Below are positions 1 to 11,443 of a stretch of 64,000 nucleotides of DNA, one piece after another. Below the pieces are notes generated by a model. The model made no database searches. It was not told where the DNA came from and saw only the letters and a list, made by a program, of their open reading frames with translations. The DNA is from Isoetes taiwanensis (lineage: Eukaryota > Streptophyta > Lycopodiopsida > Isoetales > Isoetaceae). The translations under genes were made by a program, and so were the position numbers. The stretch spans positions 7,928,216 through 7,992,215 of the forward strand of contig JAJEKV010000005.1 of NCBI GenBank assembly GCA_021234155.1. The letters run 5' to 3'. Each line of letters starts with the position of its first letter. Position 1 is the stretch's first letter.

Positions 1-318
1 AGAACATTACATAAAAGAAACATATTAAGATTCAGAAACTAAAACACAAGAACAATGTCCGAAACTGCGTCATATTCATATTATAATAGGATACTTTACA
101 AAAAGGAAGGTTCACACCTGCGCATGGCAGTTTTCATGGCCATTTACAAAACAAAGCAATCTTAATATTTAGATCACGAGCTTTACAAAACAAGTTAGGG
201 AGATTTCGTATTTACTGTCAAGAGCTGGCAAAACAAAAAACCTAAGCTATTATGAAGTCCAGGAGGCATAACTTAACGGAGGTGAGAATAAAGGAGGTTG
301 AGAATAACAGAGATCGCT

Positions 319-612
319 TTACCAACTGCCCGGAGGTGGCATCCTAAGCTGCACATAGAGATCGTTCCCTCTGGCACGGATTTTCATCTCCAAAAGCCGC
401 TCATCTGCAAGATTAACCCGATCAACCCACTGCTGAACTTTTTCAGTGATATAAACTCCGTGATCTTGCATGTGTACCACTTCCAGGCACGAAAATTTCG
501 CCACAACTTTCAGCTTCGTGCCCTTGGGCTCTTTCGCGGCCTCTTCCTTGGGTGGAGCAGAGCCCACAGATTCTTCAGTAGGCCTCCTGGCGGTGGTCTT
601 AATCCGCGCCAT
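319..612 (-). CDS. Small ORF with histone H3-like N-terminus, unknown function
   Basis: This 97-residue ORF on the minus strand starts with ATG at 612 and ends at a TGA-type stop near 319. I do not recognise its family. It begins MARIKTTARRPTEES, which resembles the histone H3 tail (ARTKQTARKS) at residues 2-9, and continues with a charged Lys/Glu-rich stretch and then a compact region containing HMQDHGVYITEKVQQW. It has no signal peptide or membrane segment. It may be the first exon of a retroelement gag-like protein or of a captured host gene. The opposite-strand ORFs here have non-ATG starts and look like shadows. No intron or partner exon could be assigned. Confidence 0.3.
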   Translation of the reverse strand: MARIKTTARRPTEESVGSAPPKEEAAKEPKGTKLKVVAKFSCLEVVHMQDHGVYITEKVQQWVDRVNLADERLLEMKIRARGNDLYVQLRMPPPGSW

Positions 613-1389
613 TGTCGGAATAGGGAGAGGAATAGGCGGAGAAGGAGGATCGGGTTATGGCTTGGCAGAGAAGGAGGATCGGATCAGGTTATGGCGTTGG
701 AGGGAATAAGAAGAGCTCGGATCGGGTTATGCCATTGGCGGCAGCTGCATGGCAAAATTCACCATAATGACGTCCTTAAAAGACGTGCCCGAAAATAAAA
801 TCCGTAACAATAATTAATTTAAAACAATAATCAATAATCAATTTCGTAATGATGTCATCCTAAAATCGATTTAATTAAAATATATATAAAATATATACTT
901 CCCTATGTATTCCAGGCGTATTTCTTTTTCTTATTTTTTGGAGTGACCATTGAACTAAAATAGCGCCATGGATGAACCCTAAATACTGACTGGATGTAAA
1001 CATTTGTAGATTGGATGTAAATATAAGGTAGAGGGTACATGAACGAATAATGGACGTAAAAATAAGGTTAAGGGTAGGGCAAGAAGTGCTTAGACTGGGT
1101 GTAAAAGTATGGAATCGGGTATTCCGCTTCGACAGTACGGGACCGTATACATAGGGGTGTTTCTATACATAGGGGTTTCTCCTGACTTGATGCACGCACA
1201 TGCCATATGCCCCTTATATAGAGGTGAACCCCCCGGGTTTCCTCCCTTGTAAGGGGCTGCGAGTAAGGGAGTGAAAGTTAATGGGAATTTACATCAAACA
1301 GGTACAGATTCCACTCCTAATATAGTTCCTCAGCCCCAGGCAAATGATAGTTGCTTCGAAGTAATCTGATTCTGTTACAAAAGTTTCAT
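613..1389. other. Unassigned stretch
   Basis: This is AT-rich sequence with no convincing coding exon. It holds loosely repeated phrases of the type 'tggatgtaaa' and 'ataggggtgttt' between about 990 and 1190. Nothing else is supported. Confidence 0.4.
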
Positions 1390-1627
1390 ATCAAAGATTT
1401 AGTGATTGGCTTTGTAAAGATATATCTAGTGCATCTAGAAAGGCAAGGGTGGCAGCTGCTTTACAAGTGTTGTCTGAAGGGAGTAAGGATGAGTTGTCCG
1501 CGATCTTGGACATATTGAAAGCTCAACAGACTCATCTTCAACAATAATTGCCCCAGATGACATATCTTATCAGTCTGATCGTCAAGATGTAGTTCAAGCT
1601 TCTGGTATTCCTGTGGTTGAGGTTATG

Positions 1628-2527
1628 ACGATTAACTATCAGGTCTGGAGCGTGTGATTTGGTTTCATCCAAATCACCGTGGCTTTTTTGGTTAGGATGC
1701 ATAGCTACCACTCCAGAGATAGTGGGTTCAAGTCCCTTTTAGACCCTTAAATGTGACATTATGATTTGGATAACTCATGCCCTAATGGTGTGGGCAACCT
1801 GTAATAGGGTTGGGGCGTCCAGATGGTTGTCGTCACACTCCTTGGTTTTAATATCTTGCAAATTGATTTTGGTCCACCCCAAATTCCCCCTGTTGCAAGC
1901 CTTCAAGGAGGGGGGCCTTGAGGGAAGGATAGTGTGACGATTAACCATCAGGTCTGGAGCGTGTGATTCGGTTTCATCCAAATCATCGTGGCCTTTTTGG
2001 TTAGGATGCACAGCTACCACTCCAGAGGTAGTGGGTTCAAGTCCCGTTCAGACCCTTAAATGTGACAATATGATTTGGATGACTCATGCCTAGTGGTGTG
2101 GGCAATCCATAATAGGGTTGGAGGTCCAGATGGTTCTCATCACACTCCTTGGTTTCAGTCCCTTGCAGATCAATTTCGGTCTGCCCCAAATTCCCCCGTT
2201 GCAAGCCTTCAAGGAGGTCCAGATGGTTCTCATCACACTCCTTGGTTTCAGTCCCTTGCAGATCAATTTCGGTCTGCCCCAAATTCCCCCGTTGCAAGCC
2301 TTCAAGGAGGGGGGCCTTGAGGGGAGGATAGTGTGATGATTAACCATCAGGTCTGGAGCGTGTGATTTGGTTTCATCCAAATTATTGTAGCCATTTTGAT
2401 TAGGATGCACAGCTACCACACCAGAGGTAGTGGGTTCGAGTCCCGTTTAGACCCTTAAATGTGACGGAGGTGGACTATCAAGCTCAACTAGAGGTAGTGG
2501 GTTCGAGTCCCGTTTAGACCCTTAAAT
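1628..2527 (+). repeat. Tandem array with tRNA-like (SINE-type) units
   Basis: Units start at about 1628, 1937 and 2336 (spacings 309 and 399 bp) with 'gattaac.atcaggtctggag'. Each unit carries TTGGTTAGGATGC followed about 25 bases later by GGTTCAAGTCC or GGTTCGAGTCC. These match the A-box-like and B-box parts of a tRNA-Glu/Asp-type Pol III promoter. The extra length of the second unit is explained by an internal 93-bp duplication (2121-2213 and 2214-2306). A further 67-bp duplication covers about 2425-2555. The array sits between two in-frame pieces of the LINE ORF1. TGAC occurs at both edges (ATGAC near 1625-1629 and TGTGAC before 2532), which could be a target duplication. Confidence 0.6.
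1690..1742 (+). promoter_or_regulatory. tRNA-like Pol III A/B-box pair, unit 1
   Basis: TTGGTTAGGATGC at about 1688-1700 and GGTTCAAGTCC near 1725-1735 have the spacing and sequence of tRNA internal promoter boxes. The same pair recurs near 1997-2043 and 2395-2452. No acceptor stem closes around it, so it is not a functional tRNA gene. Confidence 0.4.
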
Positions 2528-3171
2528 GTGACAGAGGTGGACTATCAAGCTCATATTAAGTGTGCTGAGAACCTATCCTCATGTGCAGTCCTTGGATATT
2601 TTACTGGAGGCTATTTGGATTTTTCACGATTCCGTATTTGCTTATCTCGACTTTTGGGACGCCTTCAAGTTCCTCCTTTTGAGTCCATCAAGTTGTTAGC
2701 AAAAAACGTTTTTCTTATTATGTTTGAAAGTAGTGATGCAGTGAACTCTTTGGTATCAAGAGGGATTGATCTACTTGGTGGGGAATATAAGATATCTTAT
2801 ATTATAATGTTTTGGTGTAAGTAGTGCATCGCGCCCTAAATCCGATGGTCCAGATCATTCGGCCCTAATTTTGACGGTTAAGATAATGTTGTTCTTTTCT
2901 AGGTTAAAAATTCTTACGATGCCGTTGTTCCTGCATCAGAAGAGACAGCTCGAGGAGATGAAGTGCGCATTCTACACAAATACTGGAGTTCCGGGTTTGA
3001 CTTTGCTCACATGATATTGAATCGATGAGCTCCGATGGATTGATGGCTCCTCGAAACTGCTTATTCGGTTCTAGACCTATGTTGAAGCTGGTTTGCAGAT
3101 GGATTGGTGGCTGCAAGTCCTTTTTCTTCAGCTAACGAAGACATTGAGGGCATGTTGATGCAAAAAAAGCA

Positions 3172-6156
3172 TCTTATATAATAATGTTATAGTGTAAGTG
3201 TTGGACCCAGCCCTAATTTGGACGCTCCAGATTTGATCAAGCTAATGGAGGAGATGATGCCACGTCATATTCTTAAGATAACTTGAGGTTTTTTTTTTTT
3301 TTGCTAGGGTTAGCGAGGGCGGCGGTCTGAGGCAGCGACGATTGCAGCACTATCCATGGCAGGCGAAGGGAGCGAGGCTAGTCTGGCACCTCCCAGACGA
3401 ATCCCTAAGCTGGCTCTCATGGCTCAGCAGAATCGGCCTGCTGGGCTCTCAACCGGGCAAGCAACGGATCTTGCTCCAATTGATTCTTTAAGGGGCGGGC
3501 AGATTTCTTCACAGCAGCCCGGGTGGAGAGAGGAATCGAACAACCCCAATTAGCCCTTTGGGCTCTGTGCAATAGTGTGCCTCTGTCCCAGCTGTGGATG
3601 ACACGACGGTGGTATCTGCCATGGAGGTAAGCCATACGCTGGCTCTGGACATAACATTGTGTGGTAGCTTTGTATCCAGAATAATCTTTGTAAGCATTTT
3701 GCAGACAGATAGATAGCGACTTATAGGTAAGTTCTGCTTTCTCCTTTCAAACAAATGCCCTTAAAGCTGCAAGGAAACTAAAGCTTTTAAAAGCCTGCAC
3801 AAATTCATATCCAGAATTAAGGAGGGTTGTCTTTGCTAGCTCTCTAAAGTGATTCAAATAGTATCTTGCAGGATTTGTCACAAGAGTAGTTCCAGCTAGA
3901 AATTAAGTTCAAGTTTGCATTTAAGCACACCTATTTTAACCATTTTTTTGTCGCTTTTAACCTTTCCTTCCTCTTTTTACCAGAGTGAAGGAAACAAGGG
4001 CCAGAGACCTGCAAATTCTTTTGGGTAGTGACTTATTGCTTTTCAGCAATGACAAGCATGTAGCTGTGAGTTTACACTTGGTGGAGATAGAACGCAGGTA
4101 AAGATTCATAATTATCTTTTCCAGCTCCTTGAAAGCCCATTCTTACTGCAGTAACTGCAGAGGTAACATTACTACAGGTGACACCTCTAATGTGGCTGGA
4201 TGCATGGCAAGTGTACCTGAACTTGCAATTTGTTAAGCAACTACAAAAAGGAGCTGGATAGAATGCGGCAATTGTGGTTGGATAATTGATCTGTTTCTTT
4301 GATTTGAAGTTGTTGGGTATGTGGTGTCCTTCTCGCATGTAAGTTTAGTGGATTAGAATTCCTGGTATTTCGAGCAAATCAAGTGGCATGGCTTTGAGCC
4401 AACCATGGAGCAGAATAATTGCATGATTGATCTTCTAGGCCATGCCTGTTATTTCAAAGAGGCAGAGAATATATTTTAGGCCTTCAGCAAAATGTATGGG
4501 AATGTGGAAAAAGGAAGAAGATGCTTTGATAAATTGGTTTGTATCAATCCCATGCTGGGTATGTCCTCATGTCAAGTATCTTTGCCGAATAAAAAAAGTT
4601 CTTTGGATGTGGTGAAGCTTAACTTTTTCTTCCGCTGTTCCCTTTTTCCCCCTCTACTCATGCCGCAGACGCTTGAAATGGCCTGACCTGAATCGACTCT
4701 TATTGGCAGCATCAAGATGCCAATAAGAGTCTATCATGTACAGATAGATATGCTAGAGTTTAAGCTCACGTTTCTTATGCTTGCATAATAACTTGGATGC
4801 CTGCAGATAGTGCTTACAGTTAGATATCATACTGCAATTAGTAGGTTGATGTTGGCTGCCTATGCTGATGATGTGCAAATAGATAAAAAGTCATGCATGC
4901 AATTGCTAGATTCTTTTACATATTGAAGTAAAAGTTAATTCTGCATAAGCACTCAAATGTTTTCATTGGGAGAATGCTCAAGACGCCATCGTTGGTGAGA
5001 ATGCGGTTATCATGAAGGTAATTCTACAAAGTGCAGTCCCAACATTCTGCAACATAGCTTCTTATGGCAACATCTTAGAGCATATTTTGAAAATGGTAAT
5101 TTCCAAGGTTAAACACTATGAAATATGCAGGGCAGGGCAGAAATAAATATATTAACATAAAATCTCTAAATTGACAACTTAAAAGTAGGGATGGAATCTC
5201 AATGAGCCATTGAAGTTATTCCAAATCATGCACCTTTAGTCAACTATTTATCCACATGCAATGCAATGTGATTGTACTATGGTTTTCGAATGGTTTCTTA
5301 AAACTTTTAACACAAAACCAAACCGTTCACAATTCCATAATATATTGCAGTATTGGTTAGCACATTGTGTAAATGGGAAGACTTATTGGAAATGCATGTA
5401 TTCCTTCTATCATAGCAGTTGTGACCCATAACATCATAAAATCTACATGGTACTTTTCAATTGTAAGGTATTTATTTATGAGAGCCCATTCCTTACGGCA
5501 TAGAAACAACACAATTTGCACTTTTTTATTTTTCTTTTGTCTTTTCACTATTAGTTGTGCTTGATGAAGCATATATAGAGTTCTCAAAAGAGCCCTCCCG
5601 TATGTCATGGGTGAACCTCTTACAAAAACAATATTATCCAATAATATTCCAAGTATTACAACAATAGATACTATCAAAGATTTTGCATTTGGAGATATCC
5701 ATGATAAGCATAGATTTAAGCAACGTCACATTTCTCTCAGAACACTTCATTAGGTATTACTATGTGGACGTATGTACACACGTATTTGCCTGTTAATCCC
5801 AATGAGCAACAGTAAACTCAACAATTAATTTGCAAGTTTTAGTTCACGTGGCTCTCTAAAAAACATACAACCAATTAAACCTTTGCCACTTTTCAACGAC
5901 GCATTGAGCAAACAAAGGCCAAAGCAAAAGCAAGATATAGCTATGAGTGATAAAATTGACCTACATTATTTGTTTTAATATAAAGGCAAGAGAATTAAGG
6001 TACGTCAGTAGTGTTGAAATTGCATCAACTTCTCCATGATATAAAGCACTATACAAAAATTGAAGTCCAAATTGCACACCATTAATGCTCATGAATCCTA
6101 TAATATTCAACTCAATAAGTACCTTATATCCCAGCAACGCTGGGCACTATTACTAG
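3172..6156 (+). mobile_element. Non-autonomous Helitron (inner) with PPR fragment
   Basis: The 5' end TCTTATATAATAATGTTATA follows an A (3171). The 3' end has the hairpin CCCAGC-AAC-GCTGGG, then CACTATTACTAG ending at 6156 before a T. It is 2,985 bp long and is nested in the Helitron at 2795-8852. Its first few hundred bases contain a sequence like the 5' end of a gene (GC-rich, ATG at 3356), and about 4380-4570 encodes a PPR-protein fragment. No transposition genes are present. Confidence 0.8.
4390..4571 (+). pseudogene. PPR protein (PLS/E-type) C-terminal fragment
   Basis: The frame reads GFEPTMEQNNCMIDLLGHA, then CYFKEAENIF, a TAG stop near 4477, and YGNVEKGRRCFDKLVCINP. This follows the usual plant PLS-class PPR ending (Y.C.VDLLGRAG.L.EAE, then HGNVELGE.A...L..L.P). 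It is a small, frame-broken piece inside a Helitron, so it is most likely a captured exon fragment and not a local gene. Confidence 0.6.
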
Positions 6157-7915
6157 TCTAATCATATTGAACAAGATGGATTTGACCAAAAGGTTTTTTT
6201 TTCTGAGCATGTGAATTCAAGGATCTGTAGGCCCAGGTTAGCTTCTCGGCAACGATTATTCTGTCTTCAAATGCTTGATCACAAAAATGGAGCACCCATG
6301 TCTGCTGAACGTCCCAATGATTCTAAGTCTGAAAAATCTCACCAGAGCTCTAAACAGGTGTTGCTTCAGGGTATGGAGGATGATAAAGAGAAGCATGAAC
6401 TAGAAACTTGCGTGAGGTGGCAGAATGTTGCAAAGGATTAGGTAAACCCACATGCATTATCTCAGAGACATCAAGTCATTTGTTTTGGGCATCTTCATTT
6501 GTGTTTTCTTCTCTGCGAGCTAATCCAAACATGGAGAACCGTGAAAGCAAATTAAAGGCATGTTCCGTTGATAGAGGGCCATCTCTATAAGTCGCATATT
6601 ACCATTCCGAAGTGCTTTCCATTTTGGTATCTATGTCTGTTATAGTATTTTTCAAACTTCTTTAGTTCTTTGTTTTATTTATGTATTTAAAATTCGTATA
6701 ACACAATCTTGACTGCAAAGACCTTCCGAAACAGATGTATTACTTTAGATGTCATAAGCTAATCCATGACAGATTGGTTCTTTGGTGATAGAACTTTGCT
6801 AACTTTGAACAAATTGGTATCAGACGTTTGTACGATGATATTTCTAAAGTTGATGCCTATGAGCCAGGCTCAAGCTATTTTTACTTTTACAAGCCTTTAT
6901 TTATTTCTATTCTACGAGTGCAGCTATGTAGTTGCATTTCACAGTTAATAAGAGTTGAATATGATTTTTGTCTCCACTTCCTGTTCATGGCTGAATCATT
7001 ACTTTTCAAAAACAAAGTCAAACTTGATATGGTTGAATGGGAATTCTAACAATTCTTTATTGCAGCGATCACTTGCACCCAGAATTACAAACTTTCAGGA
7101 CTTCCAGATTTTATTCTATATATGTGCATACTTTACTTGAATTTACTCTCCAAGTTCCCAAATCCTTGGCGTTCTGTGGTCTCCAGTTGACAAGCCAGGT
7201 TAGGTTTCTCTATTTCTACTTTTTATCTGTTTCCTATAAATTATTTTGTAGATGGAAAATCCTTGGCTGTGCTGAATTGGTAGGACTCTGTTTGTTGAAT
7301 TGCTATAACGTCTTCTTGATAGAAGGTGTTTTCCTTTCTTAAAAGCAAAAAAGAAAAAAAAGCAGATGCTGATTATTACATGTGTTGTATTATTACTGTA
7401 CAACTTCAGCACATTCTATACTTACGTCTTGGAGTTAAACACAGTTTAGAAGGCTCCTTTGACGATCCTGGGCCATGTGGAAGAGGAAAGTACAATGGTA
7501 ACATAGAACTTGAAGTCATTGCGACCAATGACAGAAGGGTGAACAGTGTTTTAAGTTAATTTGTAGTCGGCACCGCTTTTTTATAGTTGCGCATAATTTT
7601 AACTACCCTTAATTTTCAAGATTATTGCAAGCCTGCCCATTGATGGACATTTTCTCCCAAGCATTTTGACCAAGGAGTCTGGTAACTTATTAGCTAATAG
7701 GATCTTACAGCAGTAGAGAATCTTACAATAGTAGATTGGTCAACAATGCCAAACTATAAATAACCACCCATAGTCTCTTTCCTATGCCCACCACATCAAT
7801 AAGATCAAGTGGTTCTTGGAACTTATTTACTGTTATTCACAGTTAAGTAACTGAATTTTTACATTGTCATTCTTTGAATAAATCTCCATGATTTTGGGTA
7901 AATGCATTATAATAT

Positions 7916-8105
7916 CTACTTTCATCTCTATACTTGCACATGTTTACTATTGTTCAGGGTTGTAGTGCAACCCTACATGCATCCCCCGCCATGTCTTGAC
8001 TGATACAAACCTACTTTCATCTCTATACTTGCACATGTTTACTATTGTTCAGGGTTGTAGTGCAACCCTACATGCATCCCCCGCCATGTCTTGACTGATA
8101 CAAAC
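7916..8105 (+). repeat. 95-bp tandem duplication
   Basis: Two nearly identical 95-bp units (7916-8010 and 8011-8105) start with 'ctactttcatctctatactt'. A decayed partial third unit with 'tgttgactgattcaaacaca' follows at about 8116. They lie in the outer Helitron body. Confidence 0.85.
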
Positions 8106-8564
8106 ACAGATGTCCAATGTGTTGACTGATTCAAACACAGATGTGCAACGATGCACAACACATGCAATGAAATGCTCTAAACTCTACGCACTCATTTACC
8201 CATCCCACTTACTAGCACATATAATTATATTCCACATGCACATTTTATCCATTTGTCTATTTCATTCTACTCCTTTTGGCCTATGTGTTTCATTACATCT
8301 ATTTAACACCCATGACTAATACCCCATTTCAATTATTGATATTACACATTCTATTGATATCACGCCTTTTGAAATCAAATGCAGCTATGATGTTGCATAT
8401 TTAGCCTTGGCATGTTGTGCAAGTTTGAATACTGTCTAAGGTCAAATTTCACGAGAAATATATTTCAAATGTTTAGATTATCCCATTTGGGTGTTTATTA
8501 AAAGAAGATACATATACATTTTAAGCCAATCTCCTAAAGTGAGTGTATTAACTGCAAAAAAAAA

Positions 8565-8692
8565 GAGCCAAACTTTAAAATCCTTCATATTAAGACAGGT
8601 TCCTCCAATATGCACAAAAAAAGGTGCAGAGCCAAACTTTCAAATCCTTCATATTAAGACACCTTCCTCCAATATACACAAAAAAAGGTGCA
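8565..8692 (+). repeat. 64-bp tandem duplication
   Basis: Two 64-bp units beginning 'gagccaaactt' at 8565 and 8629 each carry an 'aaaaaaaggtgca' tract. They are close to the 3' end of the outer Helitron. Confidence 0.8.
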
Positions 8693-9741
8693 AAATTAGT
8701 GACTCTTATCTATAACAAGTTTATAATGTATTCCAAGTGATGTTTATGTATACACTAGATTATAAAGTTAGTTTATGTGTAGCTCTTTTCTTCTCTCTCA
8801 TCATCTATATGTTACCCAACTTAAGCCCAGCAACGCTGGACACCATTACTAGTATCAGTATTAGTCTCATGGTTTTACACCAGATATGGTTCGTGCATTA
8901 AAGATGCCTTGCTGGTTCTCGATACCTAATCTTCCTCCTGATCTAATGGCCCGTCAATTTCTAATTGCAATTGCAACTGATCTTGAGGTTCATATTTCAC
9001 ATTCCATCATGAACGGTCCGAGGATTTGTGTTTCAATGTCAGTAGACTCGACTTTACCAGATTGTATAGTGGTGAAACGTGGGCCTTGGTATAAGAAGTT
9101 GGATCTTAAGCTTCTGAATGGTCCAGAATTAGCCCGTCTGTTTCCTGACAAGGAGGCTTTTGCTAGCTTTTATCGAAGCATTCATGCGTCTCAGGCGTCT
9201 GTTCAACCTTCTTCTCAGGTTCAAGCTCCCGTTGTTACTTCTTCATCTATTGATGATCCAGTTTTACCAATTATGTTGCATTCCTTGTCCATGGAAGATG
9301 CTCTAATTCCAGTTCCGATGGTGTCGTTCTTAGTGCCATAAGCTGTACCTGTAGTTCATTCTTCTCTCCATATTGATGCTTCTTCCTCTCATGTTTCTGG
9401 GGTTGTTATGCCTGATAGTCCTAATCTTATGTGCCCAAAAGAGTCATGGGTCAATTGGAAGAAGGCGGCAAGGAGGAAGTCTGTTATATCATCTCATGAG
9501 GCTATCCTGCCTCGTACTATTCAGTGGCATGATAATTTGATGTATGTTGATGATCATCTCGATGTGGCAATTCTGGACCATTAAACACCTCAAGATGACG
9601 GGTAAAAGCACGCTGTGGTGTCCCAATTCGAATGTCCCCCCTGTCCCCCCAAAATGTGGTCGTGCATTCGCCACTTTTGTGGTATGAAAGTATAATTATG
9701 GCATCGCTCAACTCCCATTATTTAAGAATGGAGTCCCAATT

Positions 9742-10570
9742 GTGGGGGAAATTCTAATTTCAAACCTAAAATTCAAATTCCTATCCTTCAAATTCCTATT
9801 CTTTGCCTACGTCCCGTTCTTTGGCTCCCTGTTGCAAGCTCCAATCCATTGTGGATATGGAGGTCAACGAGGTAATCTGTCCACAAGCTGGCATTTCAGA
9901 CAGGAGAAAACGAAGAAGAACAAAGGAAGAAGAAATGTTGAAGAAAAGACGCCAAAGGAAAAGAAGAAGAGAGGAAAATTGGAGCTTGCAGAATTGGCAG
10001 AAGAATCCGGTTCATCAAGAAGTGCAAGCAGTAAACGTCGTATTGTGCTTAATTTGATAATGTCTTTCCATAAAGAGACCAAAAGAATTGAAGATAGCAT
10101 GAAGAAAGAAATTGTACTTGAGTTTTTAAGGGATAAAACATTGGAAAAATTTATAGGTGAAGAATTAAAGGATTTGGAAGCCAAGAGCATCATCATTAGG
10201 AGCCTCTGGGACTCTATACACATTGTGAAACTCTCTACCAGCATGCTAGCAGCCTGCTAGCAATGTCTGTACCACGCCGTGCAGATTCTGAAACTAGTGA
10301 CAAAATTAGCCAGAGAGATCTTGGAAAGGTATTAGGTGTTCACCCAAGAAACCTGCAAAAGACAAAGAAAAAGAAGGAAGAGATCGATTACAATGGTGGG
10401 AATGAGTTTCTTATAAGAGGGCTAAAAGATTCGATGCAATTTCAGATGAACAGATAGAAAAGATTCAAAATTTTTGGATTGAGAACGCCAGAGTGTGATG
10501 TTAGAACTAGAAGATTGGAGAGAAATGTAAGAGAAGAACATGCTGCCTACTATCTGGAGGAATCACAAGT
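9742..10570 (+). pseudogene. DDE-type transposase, N-terminal part
   Basis: Two ORFs in tandem (9742-10257 and 10263-10454) are followed by further coding-like sequence to about 10570. The second part reads KISQRDLGKVLGVHPRNLQK (helix-turn-helix-like), then FWIENARV, DVRTRRLERNVREEHAAYYL and EESQ. I infer that this is the N-terminal portion of the transposase type whose central and C-terminal parts lie at 34758-36553: its end (YLEESQ) would run directly into the start of the latter (LLFKRFKD). The upstream 172-residue ORF is Lys/Arg-rich and may be partly non-coding. The core catalytic region is missing here. Confidence 0.4.
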
Positions 10571-10978
10571 TAGTTTATAAATTCTGTTATTCATGTTTTC
10601 TTAGTTATGGTGCATGTGATGGTTATTGTGTTGTACAGTGATTGTGGTGTACTGTATGCAGCATGTGAATTGTGTGTAGTTGACTCTAAAATGCAGCTAA
10701 ATAATATTTAATGTTGGGAATATTAGAACATGACAGAATTGAGTTACAAGTACTATATTCCTTTACTGGGCCTGTGTGTACAGTTTAAAAATATTTGAGA
10801 ATGACAGATAACTAACTGATCCTAAAAGTTTAGTTGAATTGATAAAGACAATTTTTTGTCAGATGAAAGTACATCTCTGTTGGAAAGTTTATAATATATT
10901 AAAAAAGAGAGCATATGTTACAAAATTTGGCTTTTCATTGAAAGCTCTATACCTGAGAACTAAATTTACATGCATTTC
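10571..10978. other. Unassigned stretch between opposing ORFs
   Basis: AT-rich sequence with no ORF worth calling. A possible splice donor (CACAAG|TTAGT) near 10570 is not canonical. Confidence 0.3.
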
Positions 10979-11443
10979 CTAAGCAGCAGGAAATGCTTGT
11001 ATGACTGGCTCCACTTCTGGTGCTTCCAAAATTACCGTTTTCTGCACTAAAGCATCTAAGCTTTCAGCAGTCATCCCAAAATTGCATAGGATCAGGTTCG
11101 TCAGTGCTTCTTGCATCCCCTCGTAGTAAGAACGCAACCCTGCCAATAATTCCCATTGTTGCCGACTTAGAGCCCCGAAGTGCCGAACAACCCGTGCTAT
11201 ACCTATCTTTGTAGCAGCATGTAACATAAGGTCATGGACCTTGTCTGAAAGCTCTCTTCCCATCAATCCGACTCCAAAAATAGCCATTGAAGGCCTAGCA
11301 TCCAGTCTGTTGAATGGGTTTATGATGGCTTTGAATTGAGTAAAGAAGGTGGATTTAGGCATATCCACCTTCAAAGACTGATCACGAGCCTTGGTTAAAG
11401 CAAACTGAAGGGCCTTCTTGCTCACTCTAGGTAGGCCGTACAC
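10979..11443 (-). CDS. Unknown 154-residue protein, possibly transposon ORF2 fragment
   Basis: This open frame runs from about 11443 down to 10979 with a stop after VIQAFPAA. It contains VDMPKSTFFTQFKAIINPFN and RHFGALSRQQWELLAGLRSY. The composition is protein-like, predicted mostly helical, with no signal peptide or membrane segment. I do not recognise the family. It faces the transposase fragment at 9742-10570 in the same convergent way that the Ulp1 gene faces the transposase at 34.7-38.3 kb, so a role as the second gene of a related element is possible but unproven. Confidence 0.4.
   Translation of the reverse strand: MYGLPRVSKKALQFALTKARDQSLKVDMPKSTFFTQFKAIINPFNRLDARPSMAIFGVGLMGRELSDKVHDLMLHAATKIGIARVVRHFGALSRQQWELLAGLRSYYEGMQEALTNLILCNFGMTAESLDALVQKTVILEAPEVEPVIQAFPAA

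Larger units (their letters stand above)
2795..8852 (+). mobile_element. Non-autonomous Helitron (outer, interrupted)
   Basis: The 5' end is TCTTATATTATAATGTTTTG directly after an A (2794). The 3' end is a hairpin, CCCAGC-AAC-GCTGG, followed by ACACCATTACTAG, with CTAG at 8849-8852 and a host T at 8853. TC start, CTRR end with a hairpin about 11 bases upstream, insertion between A and T, and no target-site duplication are the defining Helitron features. Removing the element restores the flanking LINE reading frame, which confirms both ends. The second Helitron at 3172-6156 lies inside. The remaining body (2795-3171 and 6157-8852) has no Rep or helicase motif. It holds short ORF fragments (for example 6211-6438) that I cannot identify and two tandem duplications. 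Confidence 0.85.
1390..9584 (+). pseudogene. LINE ORF1 (DUF4283-like), split by a repeat array and nested Helitrons
   Basis: Three separated pieces read as one protein. Piece 1 (about 1411-1545) encodes SDWLCKDISSASRKARVAAA and more, ending in a stop. Piece 2 (2526-2794) starts at VTEVDYQAHIKCAENLSS and runs to GGEYKI. Piece 3 (8853-9584) contains MPCWFSIPNLPPDLMARQF, matching the 'W.ri.nLP' core that follows the RNA-binding fold in DUF4283 proteins of plant LINEs, and then a Ser/Pro-rich linker. Piece 2 joins piece 3 exactly in frame when the Helitron at 2795-8852 is left out. Two in-frame stops remain in piece 3 (TAG at 8862-8864 and TAA at 9339-9341). The family assignment rests on remembered patterns. 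The in-frame junction is seen directly. Confidence 0.6.

Noticed and set aside
1690-1742. Functional tRNA gene
   Set aside because: A- and B-box-like sequences are present but no acceptor stem or proper anticodon arm closes around them.
2037-2320. Ancient gene with duplicated domain
   Set aside because: The apparent protein repeat comes from the 93-bp DNA duplication and is open on both strands.
1775-2419. Overlapping short ORFs in the tRNA-like array
   Set aside because: Both strands and several frames are open only because a unit is repeated. No protein pattern is present.
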